Positions 11,562-23,497 of a DNA stretch of 64,000 bases are shown here, piece by piece. Both the position numbers and the translations under genes were made by a program. This stretch comes from Linyphia triangularis (taxonomy: Eukaryota > Arthropoda > Arachnida > Araneae > Linyphiidae). Below the pieces are notes generated by a model. It was given only the letters and a program-made list of their open reading frames with translations. It had not been told where the DNA came from and ran no database searches. The stretch covers positions 54,671,242 to 54,735,241 of the forward strand of contig OZ021731.1 in the NCBI GenBank assembly GCA_963978545.1, given 5' to 3'. How positions within the stretch are numbered: position 1 is the first letter of the stretch; every line of letters starts with the position of its first letter.

Positions 11562-13109
11562 CACTGGTGTCCAAAAGTTAAGCATAATTGATAATTATGT
11601 GAATAAAAAAGGAACTGTACATAAGAATGGCGGGAAACGTGATATGCGAGTGTAAAATGGTTATAAAATAAGGAAGCAAATCAAAAGAACTATAATAATT
11701 AATTTTATTATCCAAAGTAGCAGTTTGAAAGAAACTGAGAATAGCAAGGGTTCACACTTTAAAGAAAAAATGAAAGGAAACATTAAATAAAATACTGATG
11801 CTGCAGTTTAATAAAGCGTGTGGTCACCTCTGACAGCTGGGCACTCTGCACAGTGATTTACCATACTTGCTATGAGATGATGAACGAGTTGTGGGCTCAA
11901 ATGGTTCCAAATTTCTTGGAGAGTTCTCTTTAGTTCTGTAACGGAGCTTGTTGGGTGCGAAAGGTCTGAAATTTGTCTCCCGAGCATATCCTATACATGC
12001 TCGATAGGATTTAAATCAGGGGAGTTGGCAGGCCATGACATGCGCTGGATGTTTTCAGTTTCAAGGAAGTCGTCAACCAGTATCGCTCGGTGACATGGCG
12101 CATTATCATCCATGAATATGAAGTTAGGACCGACAGCACCTCGAAGCAAGCGAACATAAGGCTCAAGAACTTCGTCTCTGTATCTTTGACCAGTCACAGA
12201 CCCCGTGTCAAAGAAATGGAGGTCTGTGCGGCCGTCCATCATGATGCCTGCCCATACCATTACTCCCCTTGATGGAAAATGATGTCTTTCCGATATGTTT
12301 CTTGGTTCAAAACGTGTTCCACGTTCTCTCCATATCGTTACCAGACAAGAATCACTACTCAGACTAAACCGGGACTCGTCACTGAACATCCCATTGGCCC
12401 ACTCTCCCACACTCCAATGTTGATGTTTCAAACTCCAGTTCAAACGAGCGCGTTTCTGAGCAGACGTGAGGGGAATGCAAACTGCTGGTCTTCTGGCATA
12501 CAGGCCAGCATGATTGAGTCTCCTGTAAACAGTTTGTCTCGAAATTCGTATTCCTGTGGCGACTGTGAGCGCCGAACCCAGTGATGTGGCAGTACTGCCC
12601 CTCTGACGTCGCGCACTTATTACCAGATATCGGTCTTGGCGAGGGGTTGTGACTCTTGGTCGACCTGATACTGGTCGTCGGGTAACATCTCCCGTTCTTT
12701 GAAACCTCTGCCACAGTCTTGAGATCACAGACTGGTTCACATTCAGAATTCGAGACACTTCGGTTTGTGATCGTCCGGATTCCAGTATTCCAACGATTCT
12801 TCCTTTCGCAAACATGTCCAATTGGCGTCTTTGTGCCATCATTCACCTTGTTTGACGGTTAACAACTCTCTTTCGCACAGCAGTTGCCCGAAAATTGTCT
12901 GAACTGCCTATGCTTCGTGAATCGGTTTCTCTCCGTTCCGACATGCGCAGGTGTTTCACACAGGACGTAGTCGACTGAAAAGTTTTGCATAGAACCAATG
13001 TTTCTTCTTCATCCAATTAATATCCGCATGAAATTTGGAATAATTTTACGAATATTTACTCCATGTTTTTCGCATTTTACAATTTATGCTTAACTTTTGG
13101 ACACCAGTG
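11562..13109 (-). mobile_element. Tc1-like (DD34E) transposon
   Basis: The inverted repeats CACTGGTGTCCAAAAGTTAA (extending to about 26 bp) lie exactly inside TA dinucleotides (11560-11561 and 13110-13111), the canonical Tc1/mariner target duplication. The element is 1548 bp and contains one transposase on the minus strand, broken by a single stop codon. TIRs and gene otherwise look well preserved, so it is a fairly recent insertion. Confidence 0.95.
11808..12842 (-). pseudogene. Tc1 transposase, one in-frame TAG
   Basis: A 344-residue cut-and-paste transposase of normal Tc1 length. Residues 1-60 form the first helix-turn-helix, followed by a GRPR-type motif (60-63) and the second DNA-binding half to about residue 115. 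The catalytic triad is Asp155 (FSDESRF), Asp246 (FMDDNAPC) and Glu281 (NPIEHV). Exactly 34 residues separate the last two, so this is DD34E. At 11991-11993 the conserved Trp after IEHV is a TAG stop; the reading frame continues cleanly through DMLGRQISDL to a stop at 11808. All catalytic residues lie before the stop, but the C-terminal 60 residues would be lost, so the copy is probably inactive. Confidence 0.93.
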
Positions 13110-13111
13110 TA

Positions 13112-14618
13112 CGATAGCGCCTCCCCCAAGACACATGCCTTTTACCGTATGGGATGTTATGTATTAAACACTATTTTGAATTGGAAGGTGTCTCTGGGTT
13201 TTCGTGTTTATGTAAATCGACAGTTTTATTCTGATCTTGATGATAACTTAAAACCTTTAAAACAAGAGGAAGGTCTTTACCGATTTGAAAAAACAATCTT
13301 TATTAAAAGTTATGAAAAATGAGGCTACTATTTTCAACGTCTTAGACTACTATTTTCAATGTCTGAGACTACTATTTTTAACATCTGAGGCTACTAAAGC
13401 AACTATTTTCAAAGCTTACAGTCAGTGGCAGCCCTGAACTTAATATTTCATTATTGGAAAGAGTCAAAGAATACATGCGAACTATATCTGCAGATTTGTA
13501 AACTTTTAATGGATGCAGATCAAACATAGAATTCATCTGAACTTGATGACACATTTAAACATCAAATAGTTTTATTTTCATGCTAATAACTATTCGATGT
13601 TACTTTATTTGATATACTTAACCTATTGTTGATGCAGTCTGGAAAGCAATGAAGTCTTGAAGGAAATCGTTTTACCTCTCTATTTGCCAGTCTTTATGAA
13701 ATTAATAATAATAATAATAATTAGAACAGATATGGGTACGGATCGGCATAAATTAATAGTTATTTAATTTCTTTGTAGGAATGGTCATCGGCAGTACCTT
13801 TGCAATGTTGCTTGCTGTAATATTTCATGCTTTCTGTGCCCTTATTTGTTTTCATTTTTGACTGATTTTCTTTCAATACGAATTAAATTCTGTGTGGACG
13901 AAGTCATGTCAGACCCAGACTTGTGCCTTTCTTTTTTAAATATAACTCTTCCTTGAGTTTTGAGGCATTTAAAATTTTTTTACATTTGAATCATCCAGTC
14001 CCTTAAATAAATTTTATAACCTTGACATTTAAGGCCTTTTAGGAGATTTTCACATAATTATTAATTTTGTTTCCCGAAATATGATATTTTTTACTGTCGC
14101 AATTACCAATAATTTATTTTGTGAATGTAGCATCGATAAAAATATAGGTTGGTTTTTAAGTATATACCATCCAACTTCTTACAAAATAGATTCTAATAGT
14201 CAAAATTAGAACACTCCGTTCTTAACTGAAATTAATAAAGCTTAAAAGTGCATTACAGAATGAAAATCTAAACCAGACCAACTCTAAACACAGATTTCAA
14301 AACCTTGCAAACAATCGGCGCTAAAGCAGCACGAATGTATTGAAGATAATTGAAAATACATATTTTTTTCAAATGCTCGAGTCCTTACACAGAAAAGGGC
14401 TACAACAACATTAAAATTTCAATTAATGCAAACAAAAACACACACCAAAAATACAATTTCAATGCCAATAGATTAAAAATTCAATCTTCCAATAATTTAT
14501 ATTCTTCAGATTTTGAAACAGGTTATTGATGACCATTCAAAACTCATCAATTAGACATTTTAAAGACTTAATTTTTTCCTGTAAATTTTTATTCTTCCCT
14601 GAGTCGAAATTTCAATAC
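13112..14618. other. Non-coding spacer with a short tandem repeat
   Basis: No gene can be supported. At 13321-13411 a 22-24 bp unit built on GACTACTATTTTCAA repeats about four times with drift, and there is a short TAA run near 13704. The frame that starts in the Tc1 TIR (13086-13322) runs out of the transposon into the flank and has no recognisable features. Confidence 0.55.
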
Positions 14619-14622
14619 TTAA

Positions 14623-15557
14623 CCCTTTTCACTCGTATGTCCCCGAATGGGGAACATCACTCGTTTTACCATCGCGCTCGTATGTCCCCGTACTTGGGAC
14701 ATCGCATCTGTATTGGGCAAACTGTGATAACTTAACCAAAACATTTCTGTGCGAAGTATATTTCTAAGTTAATTTGCTTTGGTGGAGGTGCCGGCATTAC
14801 GTTCCGCCCATAAATATTGTTTATATAGTTTGTTCACATTATTATATTTCTTAGATTTTTAATCTTTTGCACTCCGAATCATTCTGGACGGCTACCAGCA
14901 GCTCAGCCCTAGTGTTACCCTTGCGCAAGTAAATTTCAACAAACCCAACCATCGACAAATTTTCCTTATCGCTCCTTTTAAGTGGCCCAGAAAAGTGCTC
15001 GGACCGTCGTGAAAAAACACTTCTCACGTTCTCTTTTGACACAAAACCCAGCTGAAATGTTTTTTTTTTTTTATATATATATCTTGGTAATTTGACCATA
15101 TTTTGATTTGATTTCTTGTGCTATTTCATGAGAAAACTTCAGGAAACATGTATTTCTCAAAAAGTTGTACTGGAAAAAGTTAATTCTCTGTAATCACTAA
15201 TAAACTTTAATGTCCCCTGAGAGGGCACATCCGAGTGATATGCTAGATTACGATGTCTCCTGAGAGGGGACAGCGGAATGCAAAGGGTCAATGCGGTGTA
15301 GTGTAATATACTTCTTCTTAGTAGTTTCAATAAATTATTTTGACATGTTGAAAAATGAAATATTATGTGGCCACATTCCCATCCTAGGTCAATTGGTGTA
15401 TTCAGGAGCTATATTTTTAAATTTTTGATTTAAGGATGGTAAACCTTCTAGTTAAATTAGAACACATTTCCATAAAAAAAATTCATCTTGATTGATCATG
15501 AAAAAAAATTCCGAGTTATTTGCTAACTTTCTAAAGCATAATTACGAGTGCAAAGGG
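14623..15557. mobile_element. piggyBac-like TTAA element, probably composite
   Basis: TTAA (14619-14622) precedes CCCTTTTCACTCGT, and ACGAGTGCAAAGGG is followed by TTAA (15558-15561). This is the piggyBac pattern of a TTAA target with C-rich TIRs. A second internal right end, GCAAAGGG followed by TCAA, lies at 15280-15291, so a 665-bp unit (14623-15287) may abut or nest in another. Imperfect palindromes built on GTCCCC (14639-14700, 15212-15270) sit near both ends of that unit. No transposase is recognisable, so it is non-autonomous. Confidence 0.6.
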
Positions 15558-15561
15558 TTAA

Positions 15562-18500
15562 AAGAAACGATCCTAAAAGGAAACGCATGCGGGGAAGATT
15601 TACAAAAATGATTTTTTCTTAAAATTTGTAACAAATTTATTTCGTAAGGAAAATGTTCTTTTAAGCCAGCAATTATTTTAATAAGTTATTTGTAGATTTA
15701 ATCTCAAACGATCGGAATTAGCTTCCATCTATAAAAAATAAGACTGTTGTTATACGTAACAGTTTTGTGTCAGCATATTTCGTCCCTTTTTTTGAAAAAC
15801 AATAACTTCAAATAATTTTTACTACTTTTATCTAGATTATACGAATGCTTAATTTGGTAGAATAAAGCAGGGAGAATGTATTTACATTTGCAATAATCGA
15901 GGCAGTTAAATAATTGAATTTATTTTTATTCTTTATTTTTAAAATAAAAAACAATTATAAGAAATTCCACCAATCGCAAAAAAAAAAAAAACCTTTATTA
16001 TTACTTAAAGACAGCTGAAAACTTGGGAAAAAAAATTGTATAATAAATTTTCTGGAAATTTAGCTTTTAATGTGCTTATAGTTATATCGTGTTTGAGTAG
16101 GGGTAGACGTAATGTGGAGAAAGTTTCAGGGGAATTAGACCAGTTTCCCTGTTAGATTACCCTGTAGAGAACGTTATCTGTTATCTCTAAAATGTGTATT
16201 TTCGCTGTTATTATAGAGCGCAGTTATTGTTAAGGCGTAATTCGTCTCTTGTTGCTAATAATTATTTGTTACAAATAGTTTCCACGATTCAGAAACTAAT
16301 TTATAAAGTTCAATAAATGCATATACGATAGTTTCCGAAATTGGCATATTTTTGTGCAGTATTATTGACTTTTGCAACAGTCGAAAAAGTACATTGTCAA
16401 AGGGTTCTCCTTAAACTGATCTAATCGCCAACTTGTTAAGTTCTCTGTGAAACTTAACCCGACAACAATTAAGACAAATTATGTAATCTCGAGGAGATAT
16501 GTAATTGAGAAACTTATTTTTTTAATTTGGTATGATTTTTTGTTGTTGTTGTTGTTGCGTTTAATAGGAACAGTAAGGAAACTTGTACCGATATCATTTT
16601 GTGGTAACGTTGTAAAAACCTGCACCTTAAGTACCCATATTTGTCGTTTACATTTTTTTAATTACCCTTGCATTTTTTGGAATTGCTCCTAAAATGTTTG
16701 GAAGTACCCTTAAAATATTTAGGAATTATCCTTAAAATGTTCCTGAAATGTTTGGAATTATCCCTAAAATTCCTACCTAATTGTTCAGATCACGGTGCCC
16801 TCTGCAAATGTAGAAGTGGGTTGTATCTTCCAAAGAAATAATTAGTAGTTCAGAAACCATACTGTATCACCCACGACTATTTCAGCCCTCTGATTATTTT
16901 CTGGCCTGATTGTGCTCTTGTCTTTTAGTATAATAATTTTAAGGAAATGGTCAATCACAAATACAAAAGGGATGTATACATTTATTTTAAAATGAGGCCT
17001 ACATAAATTTTAATTAATATAGCGAAGAATTTTTTTTTTTGCCTTTGAAAATACATCGCTGGTTTCCCCCCAGACCCTTCTCCCCTTTTTAAATTTTTAT
17101 TTTTTTATTTTCGCAACAAAACGGGATTATCTAAAAATAACAAATCATTCCAAATATATTTCAAAATCCTAACACCATTTAATTGCTATATTCTGTTTTT
17201 AAAAATTCGTATTAACATTGTTTGTTAATATTCATAATGAAAATATTATTTCTTAAACAGCCACATAATATTCACAAAATAACCATGACATTCACAAGCA
17301 TAAGTCGATTTACATTATATTCCTAAAAATACTCAACATTTCCGCAATTCACAACCCATCAGGTGTATAGTATTTTAAGTACCAAAAATTGAATTTTAAA
17401 ATTTTAAGTTTTAATAATTATTTAGCAATGATGTCAACATTTTATTCCTACATAAATCATCAGATACCACAAAGCTATCACTAACTAATTCAAAATTTTT
17501 CAAAAACATACAAAGTCTTAAAACCTGCTTATTTTAGAGATTTTTGCTAGATTTTTTGCTAGAAAAGAAGAAACTTTGGTATTCTCAAAGATTGATTCCC
17601 AACTGTTTACCACTTATAATAAGTTGATAGGCACAAAATGCAACACACATATATTTTCAATACTTTTATGCATTGCCTTAAAAGAAAAGTACTTCAGTCG
17701 ATCTGACACAACACTTAAAAAGGTTTTGTTGTTCCTACGACAATCACTAATGCGAGTTCTGTGTGTCCCGGTCAAATGGACATGGCGTCAATTCAGAAAC
17801 AAAACCCCTTACTTTGTTACGCAGATAAAAATTTAAATGATGGGTGATAACTTGTTTTACAATTAATGGAAACAAACCGGAAGGTACCACTGAAATTCGT
17901 GGAAGGGTTTTCTATAAATGTATGCAGTTATATTTTTAATTTGAAGTCATATACATTGATTATAAGTTAGTACCACCTTAAATCTTTTCACATACGACCC
18001 TTTTTCTACAACTTTCTCTCACAAGCGTCATTGCATTCGCTCTTTTTATTTTTCTTTGGTCAGCACTTTTCGGTAACCTTGCAACAGTCACAAAGCCACT
18101 TAATATTCAGTATGGAGCTTAGGAACTCATTTTGTTTTAACCTTCCCATAATCTCCCGTATTTCAGCTGACTAAACAAATCATAGGCGTATATTTTCATT
18201 GAGTTCTGCGACTTTTAGAACCGAAACTATAGTCATCATTCGGATTTTTTTTTTGTGCCTACTCTGCTAGAAGCAATACTCTGTTGCAATGTGTCTCAAT
18301 ATCTCTCGGAAAAGGTGCTGTCCTTATTGCAACTATAGGAACGGTAATTGAAACAAATAAAAGGTCGTAGAATCTAGTTCTGGATTTATGCTAGGGTTAC
18401 ACTACACAAGCGTGTTTTCAAGTTTCCCAGCTCGTTATCAGATTGCCCACTGTTTCCTAAAATAGATCCTACTTCAATTACTAGCTCTCTTCCAAATATG

Positions 18501-19300
18501 TGACGCTAAATGGCAAATTGCATGCATGAAATCACGTGCGCATTGCAAATAAAGATTTTTTTGAAAAAACCACCTTAGGATACAAGCATACTGATGCTGG
18601 ATATTTAGTAGATAATACAAAAATCTTCGCTAGTGGGGGACTAAATTATAGAACTCAAGTTAATATTGCAGCTTTATGTTACGATTAAATTTCTCATCAA
18701 GGTATCCAGACAGCTTATCAAAGTGTGCGTGTCTATGAAACGAAACATGCAATTTTCCCGTTTTCTAGGTCGGGAAATAGTCACTCGATAGGAACCCATG
18801 AGTTAAACAAGATTGTTAAATACACTTAAGATCAACGAACTCTTTATAATTAATTCAATTAATGTTTAAGAGACTTCATGTTTAAGCATTCAGTTCTCCA
18901 CACATATAGTCAGTCAATTGTTCATCAGAGTAATGTAATATTTGGGTGTATGTCAGTAAACATATATTTTGAAGATGTGGAAACAGCTTCTTGACCCTAT
19001 AGTGTTGCGTACGACCAGCTCCATTGAGTTTGATTCCAGTTGAAAAGATGTTCAGCAGAATCAAAATAAAAGAAAGACATCCATTCAGATTGTTTGGCTC
19101 TAGCTATTTGGCTCACAGGAGGGCAAAAGATCAATTACTTTCAACAGTCTTAAGTTGTTAAAAATCTTAAGGTCAGTAAAATAAAATAATAAAAAAAAAA
19201 AAAAATCAGGGAGAAGAAAAAGGGGGGGGGGGGGGAAACACCGCGCGTGATAGTAGCCCCTTTTGGAACACACATAATACATATGTGGAAGAGAAGTTGA
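15562..19300. other. Non-coding AT-rich spacer
   Basis: No gene recognised. The block 16670-16780 consists of repeated variants of GGAATTATCCCTAAAAT; similar units occur at 34990-35080. A (TTG) run lies near 16542. Short open frames at 16447-16692, 17576-17836 and 18882-19064 show no family features. Confidence 0.55.
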
Positions 19301-19424
19301 TTCAATGACTGAATAGGGGAAATGAAATGGCGGGGAGGATACATTGAAATTCTAAAGGGGGCATTCATAAGTGGAGGGAAAATGCCACACAACCAAGGCT
19401 GGACTTGTATCGAAAACTTTACAA

Positions 19425-19985
19425 TTACGTTTCTTGGGGTAGCAATGGATCGAATCGGAATGTGTTTACCCAAGTTTGTAGATTCAGCCAGTCCAAATCA
19501 CCACCAAGAAGGGGAGGAAAAAAAAAAACTAGCCTGGTCCATTGAAAAGGCGTAATCTTTGGCTTGATTATCACAATAGCAAAGAGGAGTGAGTACCTCA
19601 ACAGGAGCCAATTAGTTAGAGCCTGACAACTCAGGAAAAAATCTCCTTGCATTTCAGAAGCAGTGACACTGCCTTCTGTGACATCGGGAAAATGCAACTG
19701 ATATTTCCCGAATCCTCGTTCCCACACAATCCCTCCGATTCCCGAAAAACGCTTCGGATTTTGTCCGAAATCTTCCCGAAATGTGTCCTTCCTCTTTTCT
19801 TTTTGTCCTTCGAAGTCTGCGTGAAGAGCATATGGGCGCAGAGTTCCGCCCGGGTTGGCACCTGGATAAACGTTGCGTTGGGAGTGGCATTCATACGAGC
19901 GGTGTTCCTGGAGTCGAGTTTGAGAATGCACGATGATGGGATGGATCTATCTCAGTTCGACGTGCGTTGCGTTTTGCGTTGATCC
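19425..19985. other. GC-richer island, unknown function
   Basis: Base composition rises clearly compared with the neighbours, with several CpG dinucleotides (for example around 19850-19975). Several frames on both strands stay open for 250-500 bases, the longest being 168 codons on the minus strand (19425-19931), which is expected where AT-rich stops are scarce. I recognise no protein. It could be a promoter or 5' exon of a host gene, or part of an unrecognised element. Confidence 0.35.
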
Positions 19986-21560
19986 CTGCTTTGCAAAATT
20001 ACTCGACAGCTATTTAATATCCTGTTCCAATGTAAGAAAACGACTTCTGGTTATTTATGCGTCAGCGACAGTAAAAAATACACTTATTTAATAGAAGATG
20101 TTCCATTTAATTACGCTCAGTTGACATCGCTGATAATTAAAATGTCGGTCGTGATTCTGTTCTTGGCGGGTCTCAAAGGAAATAAAAAATTTCGCTTATC
20201 GACAAATAATGGGCGAGAATTTTCCTTCTGACAATTTTCGTTTTTTTTTTTTTTTTTTTTTTTCCCTCCTCCTCTCTCTTCTCAACAAGAACTAGAATCC
20301 TTGGTATTTTCTACTTCATAATTTTCTCTTCTTTGTAAAACAAATGCCAACTTGGCTAGATTATCACGTGAATTGAGACGTAATGATGCTCCAAACTGCT
20401 GATAGTTAGAAAAAGAAGAGATTGATTTGCGAGTTGAGAACGCCAACGATTCCAGTTCTCGATGTTAAAGAATAAATGAACGTTATCAGGAAAATACTCC
20501 TACAATGGCGTTAGGGTTTTAATTAGTCAGTAAATATATTTCACTAGATTTTTCAGTAAACAGGGGTCCTATTAAAAACAGGAAAATTGAGGGATTTGAC
20601 AATTTTGAAAAGGAATGCATTAGGGAAATTTTCATTCCAAAGTTTAGATAGAATAGGATGAAGTTTCATGGAAACATGAAATTACAGAATTACAGAAGTA
20701 ACAAATAATTACAGTATTTTCTTTTATAAAATTTATTTTTTTATTTTTTTTATTTGAGATTTTATTTAACGTTTGATAAATATAAAAAAATATTCTAGTT
20801 TTTTTTGTTCTATACTTTTTAGTTTTAATTGGCATGTTTTAACATTTTTCCTACTCAGTAAGCATTTTGATGAACGGTGGGCAGGGGGAGAATTCATTGA
20901 AATCTGAAATGAATGGTGATTTGTATTAGGGTTAAAAACTGTCACATTTAGGTGACCGTTTACCAATACAATTAACTAATTCCACTTCTCTTAAGTTTTC
21001 AGTGTATTATCCTCCTATAGAACATTTTCTAAATCTTACTGACAAGAAATCGTATTTTTCCTGTCGGGTTAAAATTGCTTAATAATACCTCTAAAAATTT
21101 GTTTCAGATTAGAAATACTGTTTGCCAAATTTGATTTTCTAAAAGTCAGTATCTTTTAGCTGTCCACTAGGCCATTGCATAATCCTATGAGAAAATATTT
21201 TTTATTTTGAAAATCCTTGATGCACACCCTCCTATGTTGTTCTCTATGTAAAAAAAAACTAATTTATCACTAAAATTTCCATTCTAAAATCACGAAAAAA
21301 AGCTATAATACATGAAACATTTACATTTTCAGGAATGAAACGCATATTTATAGTTAATCTATGCTATAAACACTTCATTTTAAAAGACTTATGATACGTA
21401 TTTAGTATTTCGCAGGAGCGTAACCGTGAAGAAGGGGGGTTTGGGCGGCTAAGGAGGCTGTAACCATCCTCCCCTGAAATCATTTCACTTTGAGTAAGAA
21501 AATTATGTGTGACCACCTCATCAATTCCTCCCATTCCGGATAATCGGGGTGAGGTATAAA
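19986..21560. other. Non-coding AT-rich spacer
   Basis: No gene recognised. A T-run of about 23 bases ends near 20263. Short minus-strand frames at 20644-20966 are lysine-rich products of A/T-rich sequence. A small GC-richer patch at 21412-21480 has no assignable function. Confidence 0.55.
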
Positions 21561-21567
21561 ATTCTTC

Positions 21568-22570
21568 TTATTGGAAGTATTCTTTGAAATCTTGTCTGGA
21601 GTTTCCTTTGATGGTTTTTAAACTCTTGTCTTGAATGTTAAGGGTTTGGAAACTAGCCTCTTTGATGATATTTGGCCAGATAGAGTCCTTAAATCTGAGT
21701 TTACTTGACGATACGTTGCTTCCAAACGATTTTTTGAAAACTGAACTCAATATTTTTTCTAAGAAGTGATGTCTTCAAGAATGTAAAAGAATTTCTTGTC
21801 AAAGAGGTTTTCTAGAAGAACACAAGCTTCTGTTTTCCATTCTGAGCTGGATGCTGTCGTGTCAAACACGTTATCCGAAATGTTCCTCTTGTTTGAGAGC
21901 GCAAATTTATCTTTTGTTTCTTCTGCATCTGTTGTGTTAACTATGACTGAGATACCAAGAATTTTGTCTTCTTCGTAGTTGGCATTCAATATATCAAAAC
22001 TGCTTGTATTCTTCGTTTACCTTTTTAATGTCTGGAATCAATTTACCATCCCAATGAAGAGGTGAGTGTTTGGTACGATGAATTCAGTTATATTCTCTTG
22101 TGCTGAAGATTGAAAGAATTGCTTCTTCTAGTGGTACTCCACCTTCTGTTAAAATTACTCCCATAAACGTTGCTCATTGACTAGCTGATAGATTAAACTT
22201 ATCCCCCATGGTTGATATTATTCCCCCATGGTTGATATTATTTTACTTTTAAATGGATTTTTGGGTAATTTTAAATAAATTGAAGAACTTTTTTTAGAAC
22301 GAGTTGAACATCTTGCACCTCTGGAATTAAATTGAAGGAAATACAAACTCTGGTTCTCAATTAAATCATTTGCAGCATACAAGCCATCCGATTCACTTGA
22401 ATTATGGAGAAATCAATTTAAAAAATCTCTAGTTCAAAACTTGTGTTTACTTTGGCTGCAGCTTGGTTTTGGCGTTGCTTCTCCTTCTCAGATAGATCAA
22501 TTGCTTTTTCTATACGTGATAATTTCCTTATGATTTTTGCAAATTGTGTTTTATCAAGACCTCCTAACTC
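21568..22570 (-). pseudogene. Decayed relative of the 4223-5799 transposase family
   Basis: Reading the minus strand from about 22570 downward gives scraps of one protein in shifting frames: a lysine-rich helical stretch (about 22560-22440), LHWDGKLIPDIK (near 22050), NVFDTTASS followed by ACVLLE (near 21880-21830), and FKDSIWPNI (near 21670). The order 'W/F-DG-K/R...D', then a strand ending in Asp-x-Thr, then a Leu-Glu pair matches the order YFDGRHD, CDGT, RRLE in the 4223-5799 protein. I infer two branches of one superfamily. Several stops and shifts make it inactive. Element ends were not found. A further fragment may lie upstream to about 22860. Confidence 0.5.
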
Positions 22571-22599
22571 CATTTTTCTGTATGATCGTTGATCTTGTT

Positions 22600-23495
22600 A
22601 GAATTCAATACACTTTAAAATCATTTTTTGGTTCTCCATTTGTCATGTTCTATAATAAAGGACAATTATCATGTCCTTTATCAAAGAGTAAAAGAAGTGA
22701 CCCAAGAAAACTTACTTTTAGATCTAGTATTCTTTCTTGCTTTATTCATACCGTGCAATCATTCTTTTGAGTTTTTCTTTTTGGATTGTCCTGCTTCGAT
22801 AGAAGTTATAAGAATACTAAAGTGTTCCCAAAACTGTTCCACTTTCAGGATTACAGTTTTAATGACATCCCTTTAATCTTTCTACATTGGCCCACAATAA
22901 AAGAAAAGAAAGTAGCAAAAAACATCTCCATTTCCGTTGGTTGGCAGTTGAGTTTTTTTCGTTTCCAGATTTTCCAGTAAATCACCAACAAGCCAAACTT
23001 TCTTATCCTTTCTGAGTACAAGTCGGTTTGTAGTTGAAGAGCACATTCTTGCAATGAAATAACAAGACAGCAGCGCGTTTATTGTGAATTATCTTGATCA
23101 TTTGAGAATTTCCCAAAGCAAAAGAAGCACCCTGGGATAGGAAACGGGTGTGTAAAAACCTTTTTAATGGGTGAAGGGTGAAAGGGATCGTCCAACTAAG
23201 TTTATTTCGCATTTCCCCCTTTGGGGAGAAGGGGGAAGGAGGTAAATGACATCGTTTTTTTTTTTTTTTTTTTTTTAAAGAATTAAGCGCAACAAACACA
23301 CTACCCTGCATGGAAAAAACTTCAAAGTAAAAATTCGCTACTTGCTACACTATAGTCGAAATGACCTAGAGATCTGAAATTTTACATGTGAATATCTTTT
23401 AGTAATAAGAACATGAAGGGGGTGCACCTTGAAAATTCAAAAATAAAGTGTTTTTTTGCAATGGTCTACTGTCCACCGTATCTTATGTTACAAAT
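22600..23495. other. Spacer, possible 5' remnant of the decayed transposase
   Basis: No clear gene. The minus strand shows a possible short exon and intron pair around 22660-22800 upstream of the decayed transposase, but frames are broken. A pyrimidine/purine block and a run of about 20 T at 23255-23276 follow. Confidence 0.35.
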
Positions 23496-23497
23496 TT

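Noticed and set aside
13086..13322. Frame starting in the Tc1 TIR as a fusion gene
   Set aside because: It begins in transposon end sequence and runs into unrelated flank with no recognisable domain.
19425..19931. 168-codon minus-strand frame as a protein gene
   Set aside because: Several overlapping frames on both strands are equally open because of the local GC content, and no family is recognisable.
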